Origin: Methylotenera sp.
GTDB taxonomy: Bacteria; Pseudomonadota; Gammaproteobacteria; Burkholderiales; Methylophilaceae
Direction: 5' to 3'
Assembly: GCF_030653755.1 (NCBI RefSeq)
Contig: NZ_JAURYU010000045.1
Span: 62,001-126,000 of the forward strand
DNA length: 64,000 nucleotides
The notes under the pieces are model-generated. The model was not told the DNA's origin and ran no database searches. It was given only the letters and a program-made list of their open reading frames with translations. This document shows, one piece after another, positions 47,903 through 56,623 of the stretch (positions within the stretch are counted from its first letter, which is position 1; every line of letters begins with the position of its first letter). The position numbers and the translations under genes are program-made.

Positions 47903-49339
47903 GTGTCCATCCAGAAAAGTAAATCAAAAAAAACGATTCCGATCGTCAATGATCCTGCGCAGCCTGTCACTAGATCACTTTACGAACCACATCAAAAAAT
48001 CTACCCTCGCAACACTGCTGGTCTTTATAAAAACTGGCGCTGGGCTATGATTTGGATTACACAAATTGTGTTTTACGGTGTGCCTTGGTTACAATGGGGT
48101 GAGCGACAAGCTGTATTATTGGACATTAGTACCCACCGGTTTTATATTTTTGGTTTAGTACTATATCCGCAAGATCTCATTTACTTGGTGGTGATTTTAA
48201 TCATCGCCGCGTTAGCTCTTTTCTTATTTACTGCTGTAGCAGGTCGACTTTGGTGCGGCTTTGCCTGCCCACAATCAGTCTACACAAAAATATTTTTATG
48301 GATTGAAAGACAAGTTGAAGGCGACCGCGCAGCGCGCCTTCGCTTAGACGCAAGTAAACTTAACCGGAACAAAGTATTCAAAAAAACACTGAAACACAGC
48401 CTTTGGATTAGCTTCTCCGTATGGACTGGCTTTACTTTCTTAGGATACTTCGCACCGATACGCGACCTGATGCAGAGCATTTTACAATTCCATTTAAGCC
48501 CTTGGGAAACCTTTTGGATTTGTTTTTATGGTTTTGCCACTTACGGTAACGCAGGGTTCCTGCGCGAACAAATCTGTAAACATATGTGCCCGTATGCGCG
48601 CTTTCAAAGTGCCATGTTTGACAATGACACGCTCATTGTGACTTACGATGAAGAGCGTGGTGAACCACGTAGTGGACGCTCACGCAAGGTAGATGCCAAA
48701 CAAAGTGGCTTGGGAGACTGTATTGATTGCAACTTCTGTGTACAAGTATGTCCAACTGGTATTGATATCCGCAATGGATTGCAATATGAATGTATTAGCT
48801 GCGGCTTATGTGTGGATGCATGTAATAGCATTATGGACAAAATGGAATATCCTCGTGGCTTAATTCGTTTTTCTACTCAAAATGCGCTAACTAATCACTG
48901 GACACAAGAGCAAGTCGTGAAGAAAATTTTACGTCCTCGTGTGCTCATTTACACAGGTTTGCTCCTGCTCATGAGTGCAGGCTTGGTGTATTCACTAGTG
49001 ACACGCATACCATTCAAGGTAGATATCATCCGTGATCGTGGTGTTATGTCACGACTAGTGTCAGGTGGAAAAGTTGAAAATGTCTATCAAATGCAAATCA
49101 CCAACGCGTCTGAACAAGTTGAAACTTTCAAGATTTCAGTCTCTGGAATTGAGGGTTTATCACTAGCTTCGAGCAAAGAGTTTACAGTGAATGCGGCTGA
49201 ATCCAGAATGGTGGCAGTCAGCTTACAAATTGCAGATGGCTCTATCAAAAGTGGCTCACATCCAGTAATCTTTGAAATTGTTGCAAATGATTCAAACGAA
49301 CGTCTATTTGAGAAGTCTATTTTTTACATGTCACGCTAA
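47903..49339 (+). CDS. ccoG: Cytochrome c oxidase accessory protein CcoG (FixG)
   Basis: CcoG is a polyferredoxin membrane protein that reduces copper for delivery to cbb3 oxidase. The 478-residue protein has about five TM helices, the CGFACPQSVYTKIF segment, and two 4Fe-4S binding motifs, CIDCNFCVQVCP and CISCGLCVDACN. A periplasmic immunoglobulin-like C-terminal domain follows. The start codon is GTG at 47903; no Shine-Dalgarno is obvious. It stands 36 nt after the ccoP terminator and is followed by the short ccoH. Confidence 0.95.
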   Translation: MSIQKSKSKKTIPIVNDPAQPVTRSLYEPHQKIYPRNTAGLYKNWRWAMIWITQIVFYGVPWLQWGERQAVLLDISTHRFYIFGLVLYPQDLIYLVVILIIAALALFLFTAVAGRLWCGFACPQSVYTKIFLWIERQVEGDRAARLRLDASKLNRNKVFKKTLKHSLWISFSVWTGFTFLGYFAPIRDLMQSILQFHLSPWETFWICFYGFATYGNAGFLREQICKHMCPYARFQSAMFDNDTLIVTYDEERGEPRSGRSRKVDAKQSGLGDCIDCNFCVQVCPTGIDIRNGLQYECISCGLCVDACNSIMDKMEYPRGLIRFSTQNALTNHWTQEQVVKKILRPRVLIYTGLLLLMSAGLVYSLVTRIPFKVDIIRDRGVMSRLVSGGKVENVYQMQITNASEQVETFKISVSGIEGLSLASSKEFTVNAAESRMVAVSLQIADGSIKSGSHPVIFEIVANDSNERLFEKSIFYMSR

Positions 49340-49350
49340 AAGGTCAAGTA

Positions 49351-49611
49351 ATGTCAATAAAGCAAACCAACTATCAAAAAGCTAAATGGTGGAAATCAGG
49401 TTATGCATGGCTAGTATTTGGCGGCCCAGCGATTGTGGTAGTCGCTAGCCTAACCACCGTTTATATAGCTGTAAATGGACAAGATCCATTATTAACACGT
49501 GATGAAAATGTAGGCACAAAAACTCAATCACTAACGGCTGAAGAGAAGAATGCGCTTGAACCAGCTATTCGTGCACGCAATCATGCCGCTACTGGCGTGA
49601 ATAATCCATAA
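49351..49611 (+). CDS. Short FixH/CcoH-like protein
   Basis: An 86-residue membrane protein. Its N-terminal half matches FixH: WWKSGYAWLVFGGPAIVVVASLTTVYIAVNGQDPL (shown here for position only) forms the single TM helix (about 18-42). Usual FixH proteins are near 150-180 residues and continue with a DDYYK motif and an immunoglobulin-like periplasmic domain. Here only about 40 residues of polar tail remain. The sequence is intact with a stop and normal spacing, so it looks like a naturally short version rather than a recent frameshift. It lies between ccoG and the TauE-like gene. Confidence 0.8.
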   Translation: MSIKQTNYQKAKWWKSGYAWLVFGGPAIVVVASLTTVYIAVNGQDPLLTRDENVGTKTQSLTAEEKNALEPAIRARNHAATGVNNP

Positions 49612-49614
49612 ACC

Positions 49615-50277
49615 ATGCAAACAGCGCTCATTTATAGCTCATTACTCATGGGCATTGCAGGTGGTCCACACTGTGTTGCCATGTGTGGCGCCGCATGTAC
49701 TGCGCTGACGCAATCACCTCAAACACCTTACGCGATTTACCACTATCACATTGGTCGGCTCTGTGGCTATGCCTTGCTGGGGGCAATTGCAACTTTTGCC
49801 ATCCAAAGTATTGCTTGGCTATCGAGCTATAGCAGTGTACTTCACCCGCTATGGACTTTTTTCCATGTGCTAATATTTTTCTGGGGTGTGCTATTGATTA
49901 TTTATGCGCGCCAGCCAATTTGGGTGGATCGTGCAGGACGTAATATTTGGGGGCACGTAAAGAAACTGAGCACCAAACAAGGTGGCCATTTTTACATAGG
50001 CATGCTTTGGGCACTGATGCCGTGCGGCTTATTATATTCAGCGCTGATTATTGCTTCGTTTAACGGCAATCCTTTAGATGGCGCATTAAGTATGGCCGCT
50101 TTTGCTATAGGATCTAGCGTTTCTTTATTTTTAGCACCTTGGCTTTGGTTGAAGCTCAAAACAAAAACCATTGAGCCTTACGGCATGCGCTTAGCTGGCG
50201 TGTTACTCAGTGCTGCAAGCGCTTGGGCGATATGGATGGAGCTCACGCACAATACAAAAGTCTGGTGTGCCACATAG
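49615..50277 (+). CDS. TauE/UreH-like six-TM membrane protein of the cbb3 cluster
   Basis: The 220-residue protein has about six TM helices and the N-terminal motif GGPHCVAMCGAACTA, typical of the UreH_2/sulfite-exporter-like family (cytochrome c biogenesis transmembrane region 2). A second conserved spot, LWALMPCGLLYSALI, is typical of the same family. Members next to ccoGH are thought to act in metal (copper) handling for oxidase assembly; the substrate is not established. It begins 3 nt after ccoH and ends the rightward oxidase island, converging with the propeller gene. Confidence 0.85.
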   Translation: MQTALIYSSLLMGIAGGPHCVAMCGAACTALTQSPQTPYAIYHYHIGRLCGYALLGAIATFAIQSIAWLSSYSSVLHPLWTFFHVLIFFWGVLLIIYARQPIWVDRAGRNIWGHVKKLSTKQGGHFYIGMLWALMPCGLLYSALIIASFNGNPLDGALSMAAFAIGSSVSLFLAPWLWLKLKTKTIEPYGMRLAGVLLSAASAWAIWMELTHNTKVWCAT

Positions 50278-50310
50278 CACTAGGTGTTGCATTTTTCGCA
50301 ACCAATAAAA

Positions 50311-51507
50311 CTAGATAGCGACAGCCTTTAACCCCTCTGTTGACGTATTCCACATCAAGAATACCTGTTTATTTTTTTGTAGCAATATTGGGTAGTCAGC
50401 ACTGGCTGTGGTATCTGCAATCACAGTGGGTGTTCCCCAACTTTTACCTTCATCATCAGATTTCATCAACCATATTTGACTCTTACCTGCATCTTTTTCA
50501 CGCCAAACCAGCCAGACATTATCGCCAACTGCCGCTAAAGCTGGATGCCCTGCCTGTTTCTTCATATTCCCAAACTTTTTAGAGGGAGATGACACCCAAG
50601 CCTCGCCGTCCATGCGTGCATAATATAGCGTAGCCTTCTCGCCAGCTTCATCATTACCACCATCAAACCAAGCCATGTGATAACCCCACCAGCGCTCCCC
50701 CTCTCCCCCACTCGCAAGTGCTGCGCCATGATGAGGGCAGCCATCTATCTTCCAGCGGCCGAAAGTTGCACGTTTGGGCTGTGGCGTTGTTTGATTGCTT
50801 GGAATCTCTGCAATCATGTGATCGCGCTCACTGCCTTCGAACACATGCCGCCACATTGCAACGACTGTACCATCGGGTTTGTTGGTAAGTGCTATACGAC
50901 AACACTCGCAACTACTATCTGCAAGTTTTTGCTCTAATGAAAAGCTTACGCCTTTATTTTCTGAAACAGCATAGTAAATTGCAGCACCCTCATAAGCTTG
51001 ATTGGCTGCCTTAGCAGCAAACAAATCTCGCTTATCTACCCAAGTCACAGTAATTTTGCCATCTGCGCCGACATTTAATGAATCAAAGCGATGCGTAATT
51101 TCGTTACGGTCCTGATGCACGATATAAGGTGTTTCAAACGTTTTACCTGCATCGATTGAACGCGCAAACCATATATATCCAGCAAATGGTTTTTTAAGCG
51201 CCTCTGTCCATGTTAAATAAATATAGCCTTCTGGTGAAATAGCCACCTTAGGACGCGCTTCTCCATCTGCACCAATTTTATGTGGGATGTGATTAACATT
51301 TGTCGGTTTTGAGAAGGTTTGCCCAGCATCTACACTCTTACTGACCTGTAAGAACCCATCATGCACTAACGCGCGCCATAAATTACCCTGCGCATCAAAA
51401 GCTACACTTACCGCGACAGCTGAACTCTGTTGCTTGGTATGTTCTTCGTGGGCATTTAAAACAAACGCACAACAAAATAAACTTAATCCAAAAAAATATT
51501 TAATCAT
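50311..51507 (-). CDS. Secreted Asp-box beta-propeller (sialidase-like fold), likely metal-related
   Basis: A 398-residue exported protein. The signal peptide (about 1-19, FVLNA) would leave a mature N-terminus beginning HEEH. The body is a sialidase-type beta-propeller with at least three Asp boxes (SVDAGQTF, SIDAGKTF, SDDEGKSW). Annotation pipelines would call it exo-alpha-sialidase, but I see no sialidase Arg triad that I could defend. It has a CECC cluster (SSCECCRIAL) and a CPHHG motif, good candidates for a metal site. Its ATG overlaps the stop of the TonB receptor gene by one base, so the two are translated together. A role in copper or other metal uptake is inference. Confidence 0.75.
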   Translation of the reverse strand: MIKYFFGLSLFCCAFVLNAHEEHTKQQSSAVAVSVAFDAQGNLWRALVHDGFLQVSKSVDAGQTFSKPTNVNHIPHKIGADGEARPKVAISPEGYIYLTWTEALKKPFAGYIWFARSIDAGKTFETPYIVHQDRNEITHRFDSLNVGADGKITVTWVDKRDLFAAKAANQAYEGAAIYYAVSENKGVSFSLEQKLADSSCECCRIALTNKPDGTVVAMWRHVFEGSERDHMIAEIPSNQTTPQPKRATFGRWKIDGCPHHGAALASGGEGERWWGYHMAWFDGGNDEAGEKATLYYARMDGEAWVSSPSKKFGNMKKQAGHPALAAVGDNVWLVWREKDAGKSQIWLMKSDDEGKSWGTPTVIADTTASADYPILLQKNKQVFLMWNTSTEGLKAVAI

Positions 51508-53822
51508 CAGTAATCAAATTTCAATTGCACATAAGCCGTGCGTTGTGGGTAAGGGTGAAATACATAAGATTTATAATTATTCAAATTATCTACGCCCAAA
51601 CTAGCAGTATAGCCTTTAGCAAACTTGTAGTTAGTTTTAAAGTCTACGACAAAAAACTTACTTGCAGCGCCAAATGTACTGTCATTTACATCACTATTAT
51701 CAAGTGCATTATATTGGCGACCACTATAACGAGCGGCTAAACTATACGTAAGATTATTCCCACTGCGGTAAGTGGCTACCGCTTTCAACATATTGCGCGG
51801 AATACGCGGTGGTTTATTGCCTATCGTATTGGGTGCAGCTTCATTACTTAACACCTCAGCCTCTGTAAAAGTAGCGCTTCCTTGAAAATCCAAACCATGG
51901 ATTAATACATCCTGCCACTGTGTAGCCAACTCTAGTCCGCGTGTACGAATATGGTCTACATTCTGTACAAAACCACAAGCAGACCTTGTACAAACACCAG
52001 TATCGTAAGGAATTGCACTACCATTCGCAAGGCTTTGCGAAATAAGCGCATCGTATTTATTTTCACTAAACAAACTAGCTCTAATCAAGCCGCTATCGTA
52101 GCGTCGCTCAACTGTGAGCTCTGCTGCAATCACCTCTTCTGGTTTTAAATTTGGATTAGCTTCAACAAAATAAGCTGTAGCACCATTCTGCAATGGCTGA
52201 AACATTTCGCTTACTGTTGGGAAGCGATATGCTTGACCTAACGCTAAGCGATATCCCCAAGCTGGTTCAGGCTCAAAGCTGATGGAAATCTTAGGTGAGA
52301 ATTTAGTTTCAGACTTATCTTTATAGTTTGCTGTTCGCAATACACTAGCAATTGTGGTTTTATTTTGGCCATCTTCAGCTTGCCAATGTTCTGCTCGCGC
52401 TCCCAAAGTGAGCGCCCATTTTGGGTTAATCTGCCATTTATCTTGCGCATAAATTGCATGGGTGACAGTTTCTCCACGTGCAGATGTATTTAAAGCCTCG
52501 TCATTGCCAGCTTTCCAGTCCGCAGTATTATGCGTATCACTTTTTAACGTGTATCGATCAACATGGTAGCCTAAATCAACAGTATGCTCATGTGGTCGTA
52601 AAGTAGCGCGTGCATCAAACACTGTCCAACCTGTTCCTGACAAGTCAGTGATGCGGCCAGTTCTTGTGATGTAAGGGTTACCTTGAGTCACCGTACCTGA
52701 AGCTATTGCATTAGCTGTGCTGTTTTTATCTTTTTGGTAGTCATAATCAGATAACGTTAATTGCCAATCAAAAAAGCCTTTCGTATTAGACTTAACATCC
52801 AGTGCCTGCATGACATGAAGTGACTCAGTTTCAGCAGGATTCATTCCCGAAACATCATAACGTTGACCATTAAAACTGACCCTACCGTTGTATACAGGAT
52901 TTCCCGCAGCATCCTTAATATAACTCTCAACATCTGTTGTGCCTTTCATATCCCAAACTGCCAAGGTATAGGCTATCTTAAGTGCGGGATTGATGTCGTA
53001 AGCTGTCTTCAGCTTAATGTTAGTCTGTTTGTTGCTATCAATACTGTTTGCCCCAAAAATCACTCGATCTGCATTTGTCTCACTTTTATCCTGATATGCT
53101 CCAGTTACTACAGGGCTTGCTCCAGGTGCAGTAGATGAAAGATTAGCCGTTGAAAAATTCATCGGCTGCCCTTCATTTTCCAAATAATCAGCACCCAACC
53201 AAAATGAAAAGTCATTCACCTTGTTACCAAAAGAGGCAGTCAAGTGATTGCCTTGATAGTGCTCATCAGTGCCATAAAGTTTAAAGTCCTGTGCAAAAGA
53301 CTGTGCACTTGCGTGTGCCTCAAACTTTTCTGGCATACGCGTGGCTATGCTCATCACACCACCAAACGAGTTACCAGCATACAGCGCAGAAAACGGCCCA
53401 TACATCATGCTAATGCTTTCAATTTCCTCTGGGCTCACCATGCCCCAACGTGGTGGGAATGCGAAGGAGTTACCAAGTAAATTAGAAAGTAGTACACCAT
53501 CCGCATACAGCAGACTTTGCGCACTGGATAAGGTACCAATCGTACGCGTCGCGATAATTCCGTTTCTGTCACCGATAAAACGCTCTCGTACTTGTATGCT
53601 AGGTAGATACTTCAAGGTTTGCGCAGGCGTTGCTGCGTTGATGTTCTCTTCAATCTGCTGTTTATCAAAAGTCTCTACAGTGGCTGGGTGCTTACTGATT
53701 CGACTATCAATCATCGATGCACGCACTTCAATGATCTCTAAGTCGATGGCTTCATTATGCTCTGCAAGTGATGTCATACTAAAACTGGCTGCAACGACTG
53801 TAAAAATAAGCTTTATTTGCAT
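51507..53822 (-). CDS. TonB-dependent outer-membrane receptor
   Basis: A 771-residue receptor with a signal peptide (about 1-20, MTSLA), a plug domain (about 35-160, with GVLLSNLLGNSFAFPPRW and ALYAGNSFGGVMSI), and a 22-strand barrel ending in the aromatic residue of KFDY. A CTRSAC pair lies in a predicted extracellular loop near residue 600. The substrate cannot be read from the sequence. The coupled propeller gene and the adjacent copper-dependent oxidase genes make copper the first guess; lanthanides are an alternative in a methylotroph. Two RegA-type sites lie between it and the divergent regB. Confidence 0.92.
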   Translation of the reverse strand: MQIKLIFTVVAASFSMTSLAEHNEAIDLEIIEVRASMIDSRISKHPATVETFDKQQIEENINAATPAQTLKYLPSIQVRERFIGDRNGIIATRTIGTLSSAQSLLYADGVLLSNLLGNSFAFPPRWGMVSPEEIESISMMYGPFSALYAGNSFGGVMSIATRMPEKFEAHASAQSFAQDFKLYGTDEHYQGNHLTASFGNKVNDFSFWLGADYLENEGQPMNFSTANLSSTAPGASPVVTGAYQDKSETNADRVIFGANSIDSNKQTNIKLKTAYDINPALKIAYTLAVWDMKGTTDVESYIKDAAGNPVYNGRVSFNGQRYDVSGMNPAETESLHVMQALDVKSNTKGFFDWQLTLSDYDYQKDKNSTANAIASGTVTQGNPYITRTGRITDLSGTGWTVFDARATLRPHEHTVDLGYHVDRYTLKSDTHNTADWKAGNDEALNTSARGETVTHAIYAQDKWQINPKWALTLGARAEHWQAEDGQNKTTIASVLRTANYKDKSETKFSPKISISFEPEPAWGYRLALGQAYRFPTVSEMFQPLQNGATAYFVEANPNLKPEEVIAAELTVERRYDSGLIRASLFSENKYDALISQSLANGSAIPYDTGVCTRSACGFVQNVDHIRTRGLELATQWQDVLIHGLDFQGSATFTEAEVLSNEAAPNTIGNKPPRIPRNMLKAVATYRSGNNLTYSLAARYSGRQYNALDNSDVNDSTFGAASKFFVVDFKTNYKFAKGYTASLGVDNLNNYKSYVFHPYPQRTAYVQLKFDY

Positions 53823-53940
53823 CCTATATCCATGATTTTATTAGTATTAATTATCCGTATAGCAATCCAAGATAACTGCCTCTTAGATATACTTTATCCC
53901 AATAGATAACGAGTATATTTTAGTTATTCAATATACGGAA

Positions 53941-53957
53941 TGCGGCTAATTGTCGCA
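53941..53957. promoter_or_regulatory. RegA/PrrA-type site 1 between the receptor gene and regB
   Basis: TGCGGCTAATTGTCGCA contains GCGGC-TAATT-GTCGC, an exact GCGNC-N5-GNCGC match with near-symmetric flanks. It lies 119 bp upstream of the receptor ATG and 74 bp upstream of regB, so it could act on either or both. Confidence 0.65.
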
Positions 53958-53977
53958 GGTAACATAGAAGCATCAGC

Positions 53978-53992
53978 GCGACAATTTGACGC
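53978..53992. promoter_or_regulatory. RegA/PrrA-type site 2 upstream of regB
   Basis: GCGACAATTTGACGC is a second exact GCGNC-N5-GNCGC match. A TATAAT (54016-54021) follows, with no matching -35 at the right spacing. A start about 7 nt after it would put this site near -43, a usual activator position. The track's ORF start at 53986 falls inside this site and is rejected. Confidence 0.65.
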
Positions 53993-54030
53993 AATGCAAT
54001 TTATCAATCGGCACGTATAATAATCAAGGT

Positions 54031-55311
54031 ATGAATACGCAATTACCTATTTTAGAAAATCCTACTCGCCGTAACCTACAGCGCTTATTTTTGTTGCGTA
54101 GCGTCATGATAGCCTTCATGCTAGCCGCAACATTAACCTTGTTTTACTTAAAAATCCCACTCCCCAACATGCCGATTGCCTTTGCAGTCGGCGGCATGTT
54201 GCTGCTCAACTTCATGACATTGCTGCGCCTTAAGAAATTTAGCAACGTCACAGACCAAGAGTTACTATTGCAACTCTTGGGTGATTTAGTAGCACTCACT
54301 GTGCTATTTTATTTTACTGGTGGCTACAGCAACCCTTTGGTATGGATGTATCTATTACCACTCACTGTTGCGGCAGTTGCATTAAAACGCGAATACGCAT
54401 GGCTACTAGCAGCAATAGCCGTCAGTTGCTATTCAACCCTCGTGTTTTACTACGTACCGCTCTCACATTTACACATGCATTATTTGGCTGGAAAGTCGTT
54501 AGATATCCATTTGGTGGGCATGTGGCTAGGCTTTGTGGTGAGTGCTGGCATTATTGCTTTTTTTGTCACACGTATTGGGCAAAGCTTACGTGATTATGAT
54601 CAAATCATGGCGTCGATTCGCGAAAAGTCACTAGAAAGTGAGCGCGCACTCTCACTAGGCACGTTGGCGGCCAGCGCAGCGCACGAACTGGGAACGCCCT
54701 TGGCTACCATGGCAATCATCAGCAAAGAGCTCGCGCAGGACCTTTTAAATCAACCTGAACAATTGCAACAGCTAGAAATCATCCGTACCCAAATCGGACG
54801 TTGTAAGGAAATATTATCCTCAATTACCCATAATGCGGGTCAAAGTCGTGCTGATGCTGGACAAGGTTTAACCCTCAATCAATTTTTACAAGAAGCAATT
54901 CAGCGCTGGCGTGATACGCGCCCTGCGACAGAACTCACAGTTGATTTAACCAACAGTAGCAGCGATCCATTAATATTTACTGATAGAACACTAAGCCAAG
55001 CCATACAAAACTTATTAGATAATGCAGCAGATGCCTCACCAGAACGCGTGTTATTCAATGCGAGCTGGAATGAGGATACTTTACAAATTCATATTAGAGA
55101 TTTTGGGAATGGCCTCAGTGATGAAGTTAAAAAGCTGCTGGGCACCCCATTCTTTAGCTCAAAAAATGGGGATGGTATGGGCTTAGGGGTATATCTCACA
55201 GAGATTATTCTCGCAAAGTTCGGCGGCACGCTGACACTAAGCAATCACAATGAAGGCGGTGTGCTTACTGTCGTAAAATTACCGCTACAAAAATTACGTA
55301 TCGAGCACTGA
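54031..55311 (+). CDS. regB: Redox-sensing histidine kinase RegB (PrrB/ActS family)
   Basis: RegB senses the redox state of the quinone pool and phosphorylates RegA. The 426-residue protein has six TM helices (about 20-185). The conserved quinone-site heptapeptide is GGYSNPL (97-103). The family-specific H-box is AASAAHELGTPLATMAI with His218. The redox-active cysteine (Cys258) is in IGRCKEIL, equivalent to R. capsulatus Cys265. The ATPase motifs LLDNAADAS and GDGMGLGVYL follow. ATG 54031 with AAGG upstream is the start; the track ORF begins too early. regA follows 10 nt later. Confidence 0.93.
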   Translation: MNTQLPILENPTRRNLQRLFLLRSVMIAFMLAATLTLFYLKIPLPNMPIAFAVGGMLLLNFMTLLRLKKFSNVTDQELLLQLLGDLVALTVLFYFTGGYSNPLVWMYLLPLTVAAVALKREYAWLLAAIAVSCYSTLVFYYVPLSHLHMHYLAGKSLDIHLVGMWLGFVVSAGIIAFFVTRIGQSLRDYDQIMASIREKSLESERALSLGTLAASAAHELGTPLATMAIISKELAQDLLNQPEQLQQLEIIRTQIGRCKEILSSITHNAGQSRADAGQGLTLNQFLQEAIQRWRDTRPATELTVDLTNSSSDPLIFTDRTLSQAIQNLLDNAADASPERVLFNASWNEDTLQIHIRDFGNGLSDEVKKLLGTPFFSSKNGDGMGLGVYLTEIILAKFGGTLTLSNHNEGGVLTVVKLPLQKLRIEH

Positions 55312-55321
55312 GGATGCAACA

Positions 55322-55900
55322 ATGAGTGATTACAACACAGACATCAAAAATAGCGATGAGCATCCCACGCTATTACTCGTTGATGATGATGAAGCTTTTT
55401 TAAATGCACTTGCAGCCGCAATGCGTAAACGTGGTTTTCTAGTCACACTTGCCAATAGTGCAGAAGCCGCCATTGAGCTTGCTCAGTCAGACCCACCAGA
55501 GTTTGCAGTAGTTGACCTCAAAATGTCGGGCAATTCAGGCTTAGTATTAGTCAGGCAGCTCGCAAGCTTACAAGCTGGCACCAAAATTGTGATACTAACG
55601 GGCTATGCCAGCATCGCTACCGCAATTGAAGCCATTAAGTTGGGGGCAACTCACTACTTGGCAAAACCTGTGGATGCGGATGAAATTGTTGCTGCATTTG
55701 CCAAACAATCTGGCAATGAAGAGATTGAGCTATCCCACAATCCATTATCAGTAGATCGTTTAGAGTGGGAGCATATTCAACGCGTATTAGTGGAGAATGA
55801 TGGCAACATCTCGGCCACAGCACGTAGCCTTAACATGCACAGACGCACGCTACAAAGAAAATTAGGTAAAAAACCTAGCATCAATCCAATCATCATTTAA
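55322..55900 (+). CDS. regA: Redox response regulator RegA (PrrA/ActR family)
   Basis: The 192-residue regulator has a receiver domain with the acidic pocket LLVDDDEAF, phosphoacceptor Asp65 in VVDLKMSG and the Lys in LAKPVD. A Fis-type DNA-binding helix-turn-helix follows (about 160-183), NISATARSLNMHRRTLQRKL, almost identical to the invariant RegA/PrrA recognition region. That near-identity means the GCGNC-N5-GNCGC target should be conserved, and such sites are indeed present in this window. It forms an operon with regB. Confidence 0.95.
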   Translation: MSDYNTDIKNSDEHPTLLLVDDDEAFLNALAAAMRKRGFLVTLANSAEAAIELAQSDPPEFAVVDLKMSGNSGLVLVRQLASLQAGTKIVILTGYASIATAIEAIKLGATHYLAKPVDADEIVAAFAKQSGNEEIELSHNPLSVDRLEWEHIQRVLVENDGNISATARSLNMHRRTLQRKLGKKPSINPIII

Positions 55901-55941
55901 TGCCTATAACTCGGCACTAAAGACTATAAATGTCTATTGAC

Positions 55942-56580
55942 CTAATCGTCGCTAAACCGCTCCTCTTTCCACGGGTCTGCTTCGTTGTGATAGCCACGCA
56001 CCTCCCAAAAGCCAGGGCGATCATGCTCATGTAATTCAATTGCTTTCAGCCATTTAGCACCTTTCCATGCGTAACGCTTAGGCACAATGATGCGAACAGG
56101 CCCGCCATGTGCTGACGTTAAGGGTGCGCCTAACACACTGTGTGCAATGATCACGTCATCATCCAACAACGCATCTAAGGGTAAATTAGTGGTGTAGCCA
56201 TCATAGCCATGCAAGGTAACATACTTTGCGGTTTGCTGTGGCTCAGCCATAGCAATAAGCTCACGTGCTGGCACGCCCTGCCAATCCATGTCCAGTTGGC
56301 TCCAGCGTGTAACACAGTGAAAATCTGAAACCTCAGTGACTTGTGTCATTGCCTGAAATTGAGCCCAATTTATTTTAAGCTCTTTCTCCACTAAACCATA
56401 AATACGGAGACTCCAATTTTCTGTCGTCACATCAGGGCGAATGCCTAAATCCAAGGTCGGAAAGTTCTTAACCTCTGTTTGCCCAGCAGGAATACGCATA
56501 TTTGCATTAGTTTTACCTGGCTTTGTGCCACGTTTTGCTAATGCAATTTTTCCCTCTATGAGCTTCTTCCAGTCTGGCAT
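55942..56580 (-). CDS. Sulfite-oxidase-like molybdopterin oxidoreductase
   Basis: A 212-residue single-domain member of the sulfite oxidase superfamily. The molybdenum-ligating cysteine is in SDFHCVTRWSQLDMDWQGV (shown in part), and cofactor-contact segments are LHGYDGYTTNLPL and HGGPVRIIVPKRYAWKGAKW (shown in part). No signal peptide or Tat motif is visible, so it appears cytoplasmic, like YuiH-type proteins. The substrate is unknown. I use ATG 56580 (GGAA seven bases upstream) rather than the track TTG. It lies downstream of lspA on the same strand. Confidence 0.88.
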   Translation of the reverse strand: MPDWKKLIEGKIALAKRGTKPGKTNANMRIPAGQTEVKNFPTLDLGIRPDVTTENWSLRIYGLVEKELKINWAQFQAMTQVTEVSDFHCVTRWSQLDMDWQGVPARELIAMAEPQQTAKYVTLHGYDGYTTNLPLDALLDDDVIIAHSVLGAPLTSAHGGPVRIIVPKRYAWKGAKWLKAIELHEHDRPGFWEVRGYHNEADPWKEERFSDD

Positions 56581-56623
56581 AAGTGATTCCAAAATTAACT
56601 TCTAAAAATGAACCCCTAAAGAC

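Noticed and set aside
50311-51507. Genuine sialidase
   Set aside because: Asp boxes alone define the propeller fold; no catalytic triad could be supported and the context is metal/oxidase-related.
53341-53835. 164-aa plus-strand ORF
   Set aside because: It lies entirely opposite the TonB receptor gene and its translation has no recognisable domain.
53986-54030. Upstream start of regB at 53986
   Set aside because: It would begin inside the second RegA-type operator, with no Shine-Dalgarno; ATG 54031 with AAGG is better.
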